64,000 nt of DNA from Clostridium brassicae (GTDB taxonomy: Bacteria > Bacillota > Clostridia > Clostridiales > Clostridiaceae), in contig NZ_JAPQFJ010000002.1 of NCBI RefSeq assembly GCF_026738875.1, positions 124,001 to 188,000 on the forward strand, written 5' to 3'. Position 1 is the stretch's first letter. Each line of letters starts with the position of its first letter. The translations under genes and the position numbers were made by a program. The notes under the pieces were generated by a model that saw only the letters and a list, made by a program, of their open reading frames with translations, did not search any database and was not told the origin of the DNA. This document shows, one piece after another, positions 7,193-15,985 of this stretch.

Positions 7193-8986
7193 ATGGAGTT
7201 TTATGCTTTACAAGTTCTTATATGTGGAGGAGAAGGGTGCAATCTAGCAGATTCTAAGAAAATAAGTAATTTACTTAAAGCAGAGTTAAAACAATGTGGA
7301 TTAGATAAAGAAGTAGAAGTTATAAAAACAGCATGCCTTGGTTTTTGTAATTTAGGGCCAGTTATGATTGTTTATCCAGAAGGAATTGTATACTCTAATA
7401 TAAAACCATCAGATGTTCATGAGATAGTACAAGAACATTTTATAAATGGAAGAGTTGTAAAAAGGCTTTGCTATACTTTAAAACCTGGTGATGGAAGGGT
7501 TAGAAATTTAGAAAGTATAGATATGTTCAAAAAACAAGAAAGAATTGTTCTTAAAAATTGTGGAATTATAAATCCTGAAAAAATTGATGAGTATATTGCT
7601 ATGGATGGATATAAAGCTTTAGGAAAAGTACTAACGAAGATGTCGCCACAAGAAGTTATAGATGTAATCACAGAGTCTGGTCTAAGAGGAAGAGGGGGAG
7701 GAGGTTTCCCTACAGGTAGAAAATGGAGCTTCGCAGCTGCTCAAAAAAATGAGCAAAAATATATAATATGCAATGCAGATGAAGGAGATCCAGGTGCCTT
7801 TATGGATAGATCTGTTTTGGAAGGAGATCCTCATACCATTTTAGAAGCTATGACTATTGGAGGATACGCTATAGGGTCAAATAAGGGATTCATATATGTA
7901 AGAGCAGAGTATCCATTAGCTGTAGAAAGATTGAGGATCGCTATAAGTCAAGCAAAAGAATATGGACTGCTTGGTAATGATATATTAGGAACTGGTTTTA
8001 AATTTGACATAGAGATAAGGCTTGGAGCAGGGGCTTTTGTTTGTGGAGAGGAAACTGCTTTAATTAAGTCTATAGAAGGTAAGAGAGGAATGCCGATTAC
8101 AAAGCCTCCTTTCCCAGCAGTAAGTGGACTTTGGGGTAAGCCTACTGTAATAAATAATGTAGAAACATATGCAAATATATGTCCAATTATATTAAACGGA
8201 TCGAAATGGTTTAGGTCAATAGGAACGGAAAAAAGTCCTGGTACTAAAGTATTTGCCTTAGGTGGGAAAATTAGGAATACAGGTTTGGTGGAAATTCCTA
8301 TGGGAACAACACTAAGAGATGTAATTTTTAATATAGGGGGTGGAATTCCAAATAATAAGCATTTTAAGGCTGTACAAACAGGTGGACCATCAGGCGGGTG
8401 TATTCCAGCAAGATATATTAATATTCCAATCGAATACGATACTTTGATCGAACTTGGTTCAATGATGGGATCTGGTGGGATGATTGTTATGGATGAAGAT
8501 AATTGTATGGTTGATGTAGCAAGGTTCTTTTTAGATTTTACAAAGGACGAATCTTGTGGGAAATGTACTCCATGTAGGATAGGAACTAAGAGGTTACTAG
8601 AAATACTTGAGAAAATAACAAATGGAGAAGGTTCATTAAATGATGTTGAAAAACTTGAAAAATTAGGTTATGAAATTAAAAATACTGCACTTTGCGGATT
8701 AGGTCAAACAGCACCAAATCCTATAGTATCTACCCTAAGATATTTTAAAGATGAGTACATTTCTCATGTAGTTGACAAAAAATGCCCGGCAAAGGCCTGT
8801 AAGAGCCTTGTTAGATATCGTATAAATCCTGATGTCTGCAAGAGATGTGGTATGTGTGCTAAAAACTGTCCTAGTGGAGCAATTATGGGTAAAAAAGGAG
8901 AAGCATATAAGATAGATAAGGATAAATGTATAAAATGTGGTTCTTGTATGAATGATTGCTTGTTTAATGCAATAGTTAAAGAATAA
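7193..8986 (+). CDS. hndC: Hydrogenase subunit C (NuoF-like, NAD(P)H/FMN-binding)
   Basis: A 597-residue NuoF-type flavoprotein that binds NAD(P)H and FMN and carries several iron-sulfur clusters. From the N-terminus: a [2Fe-2S] thioredoxin-like domain (Cys11, Cys16, Cys48, Cys52); the nucleotide/FMN domain with RGRGGGGFPTGRKW near residue 165; an SLBB domain; a [4Fe-4S] site in ESCGKCTPCRIGTKR; and a C-terminal 2x[4Fe-4S] ferredoxin domain (CKRCGMCAKNC, CIKCGSCMNDC). I chose the ATG at 7193, preceded by GGGGGGAAGG, over an in-frame TTG at 7175 that overlaps hndB and has no ribosome binding site. In the related HydABC and HndABCD enzymes this subunit is where electrons are thought to be confurcated or bifurcated between NAD(P)H and ferredoxin. 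Confidence 0.94.
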   Translation: MEFYALQVLICGGEGCNLADSKKISNLLKAELKQCGLDKEVEVIKTACLGFCNLGPVMIVYPEGIVYSNIKPSDVHEIVQEHFINGRVVKRLCYTLKPGDGRVRNLESIDMFKKQERIVLKNCGIINPEKIDEYIAMDGYKALGKVLTKMSPQEVIDVITESGLRGRGGGGFPTGRKWSFAAAQKNEQKYIICNADEGDPGAFMDRSVLEGDPHTILEAMTIGGYAIGSNKGFIYVRAEYPLAVERLRIAISQAKEYGLLGNDILGTGFKFDIEIRLGAGAFVCGEETALIKSIEGKRGMPITKPPFPAVSGLWGKPTVINNVETYANICPIILNGSKWFRSIGTEKSPGTKVFALGGKIRNTGLVEIPMGTTLRDVIFNIGGGIPNNKHFKAVQTGGPSGGCIPARYINIPIEYDTLIELGSMMGSGGMIVMDEDNCMVDVARFFLDFTKDESCGKCTPCRIGTKRLLEILEKITNGEGSLNDVEKLEKLGYEIKNTALCGLGQTAPNPIVSTLRYFKDEYISHVVDKKCPAKACKSLVRYRINPDVCKRCGMCAKNCPSGAIMGKKGEAYKIDKDKCIKCGSCMNDCLFNAIVKE

Positions 8987-9007
8987 TTGAATTGAGAGGT
9001 GAGAAGA

Positions 9008-10744
9008 ATGGAAAAGGTTAACTTAACTATAGATGGAGTAAAAGTAGAGGTAAATGAGGGCGAGACTGTTCTAGAAGCAGCAAGAAATATAGGAATAGAT
9101 ATACCTACATTATGTTTTTTAAAAGATATAAATGAAGTATCAAGTTGTAGAGTGTGTCTCGTAGAAGTTGGATCTAAGTTGCTACCTTCATGTACTGTTA
9201 AAGTAGAAGAAGGAATGGTTATAAAAACTAATACTCCGAAAGTTAGAGGTGCTAGAAGAACAGTTCTTCAACTATTGTTATCAAACCATAAGAGAGAATG
9301 TACTACTTGTTCAAGAAACCGAAGTTGTGAACTTAGAAAATTAGCTGAAGATTTAAATATAGGCGATATAGAATATGAAGGAGACAGATCTGAAAGCTAT
9401 GTCGATATATCATCTCCTTCACTTATAAGGGATCCAGAAAAATGTATTTTGTGTGAAAGATGTATAAGCATATGTAGTAATGTGCAGACTGTAGGAGCAA
9501 TTAATTTTTCAGGTAGGGGATTTGATACCAAGGTGGCACCTGCATATGATAAGCCTTTAGGAGAAAGTACTTGTGTTAATTGTGGACAATGCGTAGCAGG
9601 ATGTCCAACAGGTGCATTAACAGAAAAAGAAAATATAGATCAGGTATGGAGTGAACTATCTGATTCTGATAAATTTGTGGTGGTTCAAACAGCACCAGCT
9701 ATAAGAGTTGCTCTAGGAGAAGAATTTGGACTTCCTATTGGTGAAAGAGTCAGTGGTAAAATGGTAGCTGCTTTAAGGAGAATAGGATTTGATAAAGTTT
9801 TCGATACTAATTTTGCAGCAGACTTAACAATTATGGAAGAAGGCACAGAATTATTAAAGAGACTAGAAACAGGGGAAAACCTGCCACTTATGACTTCATG
9901 CTGCCCGGGATGGGTTAAATTTGTTGAACACAATTTTCATGATATGATACCTAATCTTTCTACATGTAAGTCTCCACATGAAATGGAAGGGGCTATAATA
10001 AAGACTTATTTTGCAGAAAAATATAATATAGATTCACATAAAATAATAGTTGTATCTATAATGCCATGTATTGGCAAGAAGTTTGAAAATAATAGAGATG
10101 AGTTATGTAGTAATGGATTGAAAGATGTGGATTATGTTTTGACTACAAGAGAGCTAGCAAAAATGATAAAACAATCATCTATAGATTTTGCTAACTTAAA
10201 AGAGGAGGAATTTGATAATCCATTTGGAGTTGGAACAGGAGCTGGAGCTATATTTGGGGCAACAGGTGGGGTTGCGGAAGCTGCCATGAGAACTATATTT
10301 GAAATTACATCAGGAGAAGAAATTGATAATATAGAATTTAATGAAGTAAGAGGGACTAAAGGAATAAAAGAAGCCAATATAACTTTGCCAGATGGAAAGG
10401 TTGTTAGTACTGTAGTTATAAACGGACTTTCTAATGCTAGAAAAATAATGAACATGATTAAAAAAGGTAAAAAGCAATATGATTTTGTAGAAGTTATGGC
10501 CTGTCCTGGTGGATGTGTAACTGGCGGAGGACAGCCTATAGTAAATTCTAGAATAAGAGAAAAAGTAGATGTGAGAGATATAAGAGCAAAAGCTATTTAT
10601 GAAGAAGATAGAAATCTTCCTATTAGGAAGTCACATAAAAACCCCTATGTAAATCAGCTATATAAGGAGTATTTAGGTGAACCAAATAGCAATAAGGCAC
10701 ATGAGATTCTTCATACCATTTATGTAAAGAGAAATATGTTTTAA
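9008..10744 (+). CDS. hndD: [FeFe]-hydrogenase catalytic subunit (HydA/HndD)
   Basis: A 578-residue group A [FeFe]-hydrogenase. Domains in order: N-terminal [2Fe-2S] plant-type ferredoxin fold (CFLKDINEVSSCRVC, then LLPSC); the His/Cys3 cluster segment HKRECTTCSRNRSC; two [4Fe-4S] motifs (CILCERCISIC, CVNCGQCVAGC); and the H-cluster domain. All three H-cluster signatures are intact: TSCCPGWVKF near residue 298, MPCIGKKFE near 354 and MACPGGCVTGGGQP near 499. The ATG at 9008 with GAGAGGTGAG in front is preferred to a GTG at 8999 that lies inside that ribosome binding site. It is the last gene of the operon and catalyses reversible H2 formation. The maturases HydE/F/G are not in this window. 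Confidence 0.96.
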   Translation: MEKVNLTIDGVKVEVNEGETVLEAARNIGIDIPTLCFLKDINEVSSCRVCLVEVGSKLLPSCTVKVEEGMVIKTNTPKVRGARRTVLQLLLSNHKRECTTCSRNRSCELRKLAEDLNIGDIEYEGDRSESYVDISSPSLIRDPEKCILCERCISICSNVQTVGAINFSGRGFDTKVAPAYDKPLGESTCVNCGQCVAGCPTGALTEKENIDQVWSELSDSDKFVVVQTAPAIRVALGEEFGLPIGERVSGKMVAALRRIGFDKVFDTNFAADLTIMEEGTELLKRLETGENLPLMTSCCPGWVKFVEHNFHDMIPNLSTCKSPHEMEGAIIKTYFAEKYNIDSHKIIVVSIMPCIGKKFENNRDELCSNGLKDVDYVLTTRELAKMIKQSSIDFANLKEEEFDNPFGVGTGAGAIFGATGGVAEAAMRTIFEITSGEEIDNIEFNEVRGTKGIKEANITLPDGKVVSTVVINGLSNARKIMNMIKKGKKQYDFVEVMACPGGCVTGGGQPIVNSRIREKVDVRDIRAKAIYEEDRNLPIRKSHKNPYVNQLYKEYLGEPNSNKAHEILHTIYVKRNMF

Positions 10745-10774
10745 TACAATTGTGGTAAAATAGAGAATAGTTTT

Positions 10775-10808
10775 AAAACCAGTGTTTAAAATATAATGCT
10801 GGTTTTTT
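10775..10808 (+). terminator. Terminator of the hndABCD operon
   Basis: AAAACCAGTGTT (10775-10786) pairs with AATGCTGGTTTT (about 10795-10806), followed by more T residues. Confidence 0.8.
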
Positions 10809-10875
10809 ATTGGTATTGAGTAATTATGGAACAATATATGTATTGCTATAATCAAAGTGGATATTTTAGGGTATT

Positions 10876-10937
10876 AGATAAAGGATTCCAAGTTTTCTAT
10901 TAAACTTAAATTCAAAAGAAAATTTGGAACCTCATCT
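10876..10937. repeat. Imperfect inverted repeat in the hnd-downstream gap
   Basis: A left arm at 10876-10897 (core GGATTCCAAGTTTTC) pairs with a right arm at 10918-10937 (core GAAAATTTGGAACC) around a 20-base loop. It has no T tract, so it is not an ordinary terminator. It may be a small mobile palindrome or an operator for the next gene. Confidence 0.5.
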
Positions 10938-11103
10938 GTACTAATTTTACCTCGATCTAGGCTTATTAAGGATATATAGTAATTATTGAAGCGGAATATT
11001 GTAGCTTGTCAATATATAATATGATAAAGATAACCTTTAAGTTCTAATTTAATAATATAAACTATAAAATAGAATAGTGTAACTATTTAAAGTGGGGGTA
11101 AAT

Positions 11104-11964
11104 ATGGAAGATAATGAGGCAATTATACCTTTATATTTAAATAATGATATGATAAATAACATTTATACAATAATTATACATAAATTCACAGAAATAAAAG
11201 CGACAACTTCAAAAAGTCAGCAAGTTATAAAAATCAATACTCCATTAAGCAATGTTACATGTGGGGAGTATATTCAAGGAAATTTTTCAATGGATCTCCT
11301 TAATGAATTCTCAAAGGAGCAGGTGAAAATTTCTCAAAGAATACTAATTTTATTAGAACTTAGAGATTTATTGGCTGAGAATAACCTATTAAAGTATATA
11401 GAAGATGAAAATTCATTAGTTAGTATACAAGAAAAAGATTTTGTAGAGTTTAAATGTAATTTGAGGAAAAACCCATTAATTCAGTATATAGAAGACGTAA
11501 CAAATGCTTTAGAAGCAGAACTTATTTTAAGTCCATTAAATGAAAGTGATGAATATAAGGAGAAAAATCAGTGCAAAAAGCAGATTTTCGAGTCTTTGAA
11601 GAAAAGCATGGATGAGTATAAAAGCTCAAAATGTTTTAGTTTTATAGGAGAGAGTATTTATAATGCCAGTGCAAGAGCTATAGTGCCTTTAGAATTAAAA
11701 TTTTTAGAAGATCACATAGATTATATTAACGATAGTGAAATTACTATTTTGGGAAAAATCACGAGTAAAGATTTTGCCAAAAGGAATATTAGTAATAATA
11801 GGATAGCCAGTGGTAGTTGCTTTGATTATTTAGATTATGAACAACTTATTAATTTAAGGGATGAACTTTTGATAAATTCCTCAATTATTAAGGAAAATGG
11901 ATATCAATTAAGAGACAGTAATTCTAGCCTTATGGAAATAATACCTATAGCTATATACATCTAA
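11104..11964 (+). CDS. Uncharacterised protein, DUF6414-like
   Basis: A 286-residue soluble protein with no signal peptide or membrane segment. Two stretches recall a family I know as DUF6414: EKDFVEFKCNLRKNPL near residue 118 and EITILGKITSKDF near residue 225. An N-terminal IIPLYLNNDMINNIYTI segment is also compatible. This assignment is from memory of the family pattern and is tentative. The ATG at 11104 is preceded by GTGGGGG; an upstream in-frame GTG at 11092 is that ribosome binding site itself. It is a single gene between the hydrogenase operon and the convergent Etf operon. No function can be stated. Confidence 0.6.
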   Translation: MEDNEAIIPLYLNNDMINNIYTIIIHKFTEIKATTSKSQQVIKINTPLSNVTCGEYIQGNFSMDLLNEFSKEQVKISQRILILLELRDLLAENNLLKYIEDENSLVSIQEKDFVEFKCNLRKNPLIQYIEDVTNALEAELILSPLNESDEYKEKNQCKKQIFESLKKSMDEYKSSKCFSFIGESIYNASARAIVPLELKFLEDHIDYINDSEITILGKITSKDFAKRNISNNRIASGSCFDYLDYEQLINLRDELLINSSIIKENGYQLRDSNSSLMEIIPIAIYI

Positions 11965-12011
11965 TTTTATAAAATACTCATATGATTATGTGTACATTTT
12001 TAAGTTTATGA

Positions 12012-12070
12012 AAATAGGGTTCTTAACTTAAAATGAGTTTTCATTTAATGCCAAGTTAAGAACCCTATTT
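12012..12070. terminator. Strong bidirectional terminator
   Basis: Perfect 18-base arms AAATAGGGTTCTTAACTT (12012-12029) and AAGTTAAGAACCCTATTT (12053-12070). An AAATGA/TCATTT hairpin sits in the loop. It separates the DUF6414-like gene from the convergent Etf operon, with T-rich sequence on each side. Confidence 0.88.
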
Positions 12071-12073
12071 ATT

Positions 12074-13264
12074 TTATCTTATTTTCTCTTTAAATTTTTT
12101 TATTAAGCTGGGAATAATGCTTTCTATGTCTCCAACAATACCAAAGTTAGCTACTTTAAATATAGGAGCATCAGGGTCTTTATTAATTGCAATTATTATA
12201 TTAGAAGATGTTATCCCAGCTGTATGTTGAATGGCTCCTGAAATACCACAGGCAAAATAGAATTTAGGTGCTACAGTTTTACCAGTTTGTCCTATTTGAT
12301 GTTTATAATCAATTAATCCTTCGTCAACTAATGCACGAGAAGCTCCTATTTTAGCATTAAGTACTTTGGCCAATTCCTCTATAAGCTGCATATTCTTAGC
12401 TTCTCCAATACCTCTTCCGGCAGCTACTATTATTTCTGCATCTTCTAGATTAAAGTCATCTTTCTTAAATTCACAAAAATCGACTACTCTAGTTTGGATG
12501 TAAGCTGGCATGGTTACTTGTGGAATAATTATTTTGCCCTTTCTTGAGTAATTTGGATTAATGGCTTTCATAACTTTTGGACGTACTGTTGCCATTTGTG
12601 GACGATGATTTGGACATATAATTGTAGCCATTAGATTTCCACCAAAAGCTGGTCTTGTTTGCATAAGAATTTTTTTGTCAGGGTCTATTTCTAGTATAGT
12701 ACAGTCTGCAGTAAGCCCTGTGTTAAGTTTCGAAGCTAATCTAGGAGCTAGTGAACGACCATTAGGAGTAGCACCAAATAGCATGATATCTGGTTTATGT
12801 TGCTTTATAACTTGGAAGATTAAACTACTATAAATCTCATCATTATAAGAAACTAAAGATGAGTTTTCTATACAATATACATAATCAGCACCATAAGATA
12901 TGAGCTCTTTTGTATTTTCTTTAAGATTATTTCCAAGCAATATTGCTGAAACTTTTGTATTTAATTGATTTGCAAGTTTAGTAGCTTCTCCAAGTAGTTC
13001 GAATACCACAGGTTCTATTTTATTATTTAACTGTTCTGCAAAAACAAAAATACCTTTATATTCAGAAGTATCTAATCTATCAATAGTTTCTTTTATAAGT
13101 TCGATAGCATTTAATTTACAGGTACTTACACAAGTGCCACATAAAGTACAATTTTCAAGAATTACAGCTTTATTATCTTTAATTTTTATTGCACCGAAAG
13201 GACATGCATTTACACAAAGTTTGCACCCTACACATTTGTTTTCTAGTATATTTATAGTATTCAT
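12074..13264 (-). CDS. etfA: Electron transfer flavoprotein alpha subunit with N-terminal ferredoxin domain
   Basis: A 396-residue EtfA carrying an N-terminal 2x[4Fe-4S] ferredoxin module. The ligands are Cys11, 14, 17 and 21 and Cys39, 42, 45 and 49. The EtfA N-terminal domain follows (about 70-240), then the FAD-binding C-terminal domain (GASRALVDEGLIDYKHQIGQ, and CGISGAIQHTAGI near residue 335). A ferredoxin-fused EtfA is typical of lactate dehydrogenase/Etf complexes such as LctC of Acetobacterium, which oxidise lactate with NAD+ at the expense of reduced ferredoxin. AAGGGGGC precedes the ATG. It is the last gene of a three-gene operon, 13 bases after etfB. The ferredoxin module supports, but does not prove, electron bifurcation or confurcation. 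Confidence 0.93.
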   Translation of the reverse strand: MNTINILENKCVGCKLCVNACPFGAIKIKDNKAVILENCTLCGTCVSTCKLNAIELIKETIDRLDTSEYKGIFVFAEQLNNKIEPVVFELLGEATKLANQLNTKVSAILLGNNLKENTKELISYGADYVYCIENSSLVSYNDEIYSSLIFQVIKQHKPDIMLFGATPNGRSLAPRLASKLNTGLTADCTILEIDPDKKILMQTRPAFGGNLMATIICPNHRPQMATVRPKVMKAINPNYSRKGKIIIPQVTMPAYIQTRVVDFCEFKKDDFNLEDAEIIVAAGRGIGEAKNMQLIEELAKVLNAKIGASRALVDEGLIDYKHQIGQTGKTVAPKFYFACGISGAIQHTAGITSSNIIIAINKDPDAPIFKVANFGIVGDIESIIPSLIKKFKEKIR

Positions 13265-13277
13265 AAATTATGCCCCC

Positions 13278-14072
13278 TTATATATCTAATGAAAATCCCA
13301 AAGAAATGAGATGCTCTACTAAACTTTCTGACTGTTCTTCTGGAGTGCCTGTTAACATAGTGTTCTGCACGTTATATTCAGGAACAAAAGTTTTAACAAC
13401 TTGAGTTGGAGAGCCGTTTAAACCAGTTAATTTTTCATTAGAATTAATATCATCAGATGACCATACAGTAATTGAACTTTCTAGAGATTTCTTCAAATTA
13501 TTTATAGATGGTAAACGAGGACAGTTTATATCTTCTACTATAGTAATAAGAGCAGGCAGAGAAGACTCTATAGTTTCATAGCCATTAGCAGTCAATCTTT
13601 CACAATAAATAAGATCTTTTTCAATTTTTTTTATTTTAGTTACATAGGCTATGTGTGGAATTCCTAATTTTTCTGCAAGGCTTGGGCCTACCTGAGCAGT
13701 ATCACCGTCTGTAGCTTGTTTGCCGCAAATTATTAAATCATAGTTTTGTATTTTTCTTATACCCATAGAAAGAGTATAAGCTGTTGCGAGAGAATCAGCA
13801 CCAGCAAAAGATCTATCACTTAAAAGAAATCCATTATCTACACCTAAAGCTAGTGTTTCTTTTAATATCTCGGATGTTTTGGGTATTCCCATACTTAAAG
13901 TTGACACTTTACCGCCAAATTGATCTTTTAGTTTAAGGGCTTCTTCTATAGCAAAGGTATCAAAAGGATTTATAATGGATTCTATGCCTTCCCTAATAAT
14001 TGTATTTGTTTCTTTATTCATTTTTACTTTGTTAGTTCCAGGAACTTGCTTTATACAAACTATAATATTCAT
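13278..14072 (-). CDS. etfB: Electron transfer flavoprotein beta subunit
   Basis: A 264-residue EtfB. It begins MNIIVCIKQVPGTNKVK and contains CGKQATDGDTAQVGPSLAE near residue 120, the segment that in this family helps bind the nucleotide or second FAD of bifurcating Etfs. The length is normal. I use the ATG at 14072 with TAGGTG five bases upstream; a GTG three codons earlier is part of that ribosome binding site, which overlaps the stop region of the preceding dehydrogenase gene, so translational coupling is likely. It pairs with the adjacent EtfA and with the FAD-linked dehydrogenase upstream. Confidence 0.93.
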   Translation of the reverse strand: MNIIVCIKQVPGTNKVKMNKETNTIIREGIESIINPFDTFAIEEALKLKDQFGGKVSTLSMGIPKTSEILKETLALGVDNGFLLSDRSFAGADSLATAYTLSMGIRKIQNYDLIICGKQATDGDTAQVGPSLAEKLGIPHIAYVTKIKKIEKDLIYCERLTANGYETIESSLPALITIVEDINCPRLPSINNLKKSLESSITVWSSDDINSNEKLTGLNGSPTQVVKTFVPEYNVQNTMLTGTPEEQSESLVEHLISLGFSLDI

Positions 14073-14081
14073 ATTTTTCAC

Positions 14082-15650
14082 CTACCATTCAAAAAGGTTT
14101 CCCATATTTAATCTGTTTTCTGGATCAAATAATCTCTTTAAAGTTTTCATTTCTTCAATACTTTTTTTACCAAACATTTGTTGTAAAAGATTTATTTTAA
14201 GTTTTCCCACTCCGTGTTCAGCAGAGATAGTTCCCCCCATAGTTATTACTTTTTCAGCCCAAGTACTATAAAGCTGTTTCCCTCTATTATATTCATCTAA
14301 ATTATTTGGAAGTATGTTTACATGGACATGATTATTGCCTATATGGCCGAATATAACATATTTAAGTTTTCCTTTTTTTAGACTTTCATTATATAATTCC
14401 ATAACTTCTTCAAGTTTAGAATCGGGAACAGCCATATCTGTACCAAGTTTGGTAATATTAGGATTTGTTTTACGTTTTTCATCTATAAGTAAATTAACAG
14501 CTTCTGGAAGAGCATGCCTAAAGAAGTGCAGTTGTTCTCTAGCACCAGGATTAGTAGCTACCCATGTATCATCTTCAGATCCTCCGCATTGTTTAATTAT
14601 ATTTCCAGCATTGAAAATCATATTTCTAATTTCGCCTTCATTATTTCCATGGTACTCAATATAAATTGCAGTGTTGAATCGTGTAGGCATATCTAAAAGT
14701 TTATTAAAAGCTTTATTATTTTCTTTTTCTTTTCTCAACAGATTTAATGCTGTATTGTTGAAAAATTCAATTGCAACAGGAAAAGATTCTACCCGGATTT
14801 TTTCAACAAATTTTAAAGCTTTATCTTCGCTAGAGAAGAAAGCAGTTAGACCCCATATATATGCGGGTGATTTCAATAATTTTATTTCAAGTTCTGTTAT
14901 TATTCCAAGAGTGCCTTCACTGCTGATAAACAAGTCTAATAAGTCCATATTTTCTTTTGTATAATATCCAGAAGCATTTTTTACTTCTGGCATAGTATAG
15001 TTAGGGATATTTCCTTCAAGTAGTTCCCCATTATCTGTTTTTAAGGAGAAATGTCTTACTAAAGTATTTTGCTCTCCTCTTTTAAGTGTAAGAGTATCGC
15101 CGTTTACTAAAGTTACACGTAAAGCTTCTATATAATTTCTTGTGGGTCCATATTTAAATGAGCAAGCTCCTGAAGCATTGCAAGCAGCCATACCACCTAT
15201 TGAAGCTGTAGATTCAGTTGGATCAGGTGAAAAGAAATAAGGAGAACTATTTTTAAAAAGTTTTAAAGCTTCAAGAGATTCTTTAGTCCAGTTGCTTGTT
15301 TCAAATTCCTTATCTTTTAATGCTTTTCGTATTTCTGTGAGTAGAACACCCGGTTGAAGTTTAAGATAAAAAGTATCGGTCTGTTTATCGTAACGCATAC
15401 CAGTTATTTTATTTATTTTCATTAAGTTTAATATATGTCCTCCCTGAGGTATTGCACCACCAGCAATGCCTGTCCGAGCACCTTGAATAGTTATTGGTGT
15501 TTTATTTTCTTTTAATTTTTTTAGTGTGCTTATAATTTCTTCTTCGGTTTTAGGAAAAGAAATAGAATCAGCTTTACCAATTTTTCTAGATTCGTCTCTT
15601 AGATAATCTTCATGTTCTTTTTTTAGTTCTTTTATAAGAGTATCTTCCAT
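14082..15650 (-). CDS. FAD-linked 2-hydroxyacid dehydrogenase (GlcD/LctD type)
   Basis: A 522-residue flavoprotein of the vanillyl-alcohol-oxidase/GlcD fold. The FAD-binding PCMH domain spans about residues 30-260 (TPITIQGARTGIAGGAIPQ, then DPTESTASIGGMAACNASG). The C-terminal FAD-oxidase domain ends with SAEHGVGKLK and LFDPENRLNMGNLF. It is somewhat longer than Acetobacterium LctD (about 467 residues, from memory). Being first in an operon with etfB and ferredoxin-etfA, it is probably the dehydrogenase that delivers electrons from D-lactate or another 2-hydroxyacid. No lactate permease or racemase is nearby, so the substrate is unsettled. AAAGGGGG precedes the ATG. Confidence 0.85.
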   Translation of the reverse strand: MEDTLIKELKKEHEDYLRDESRKIGKADSISFPKTEEEIISTLKKLKENKTPITIQGARTGIAGGAIPQGGHILNLMKINKITGMRYDKQTDTFYLKLQPGVLLTEIRKALKDKEFETSNWTKESLEALKLFKNSSPYFFSPDPTESTASIGGMAACNASGACSFKYGPTRNYIEALRVTLVNGDTLTLKRGEQNTLVRHFSLKTDNGELLEGNIPNYTMPEVKNASGYYTKENMDLLDLFISSEGTLGIITELEIKLLKSPAYIWGLTAFFSSEDKALKFVEKIRVESFPVAIEFFNNTALNLLRKEKENNKAFNKLLDMPTRFNTAIYIEYHGNNEGEIRNMIFNAGNIIKQCGGSEDDTWVATNPGAREQLHFFRHALPEAVNLLIDEKRKTNPNITKLGTDMAVPDSKLEEVMELYNESLKKGKLKYVIFGHIGNNHVHVNILPNNLDEYNRGKQLYSTWAEKVITMGGTISAEHGVGKLKINLLQQMFGKKSIEEMKTLKRLFDPENRLNMGNLFEW

Positions 15651-15726
15651 GTTTTTGCCCCCTTTTATAATTTAAGAATAGTTAGCTAATAGATAGAATT
15701 TTAAATCTTTAAAATAGTGCCCCAGG

Positions 15727-15749
15727 AATAATCTAATATCTTGATTATT
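15727..15749. promoter_or_regulatory. Candidate operator upstream of the dehydrogenase-Etf operon
   Basis: AATAATC (15727-15733) and GATTATT (15743-15749) form a perfect dyad with a nine-base spacer, 77 bases upstream of the dehydrogenase start. Dyads of this size suit a GntR- or LacI-like repressor, but none is encoded next door. No consensus promoter was recognised in the surrounding 335-base gap. Confidence 0.35.
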
Positions 15750-15985
15750 GAAATTAAGTATAAACTAAATTTCATATTTTTAAAAGTGGATTTTATTTAT
15801 AATTTAATCAATCAAATAGATGTGCTATATAATGGATAATTAATAATTTTTAGTGAAATTTTATAGTTTCCCAAATTGCATATAAAGATTTTATTGATAT
15901 TAAGTAATTAGACTTGTAGATATTTGCTTATAAACTATAATGTGGTCATGCTATAATTAAATTATATAAGATCAAAGGAGAATTG

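Noticed and set aside
9685-10455. Open frames on the minus strand inside hndD
   Set aside because: No ribosome binding sites and no recognisable products. They lie antisense to a strongly conserved gene and are frame shadows.
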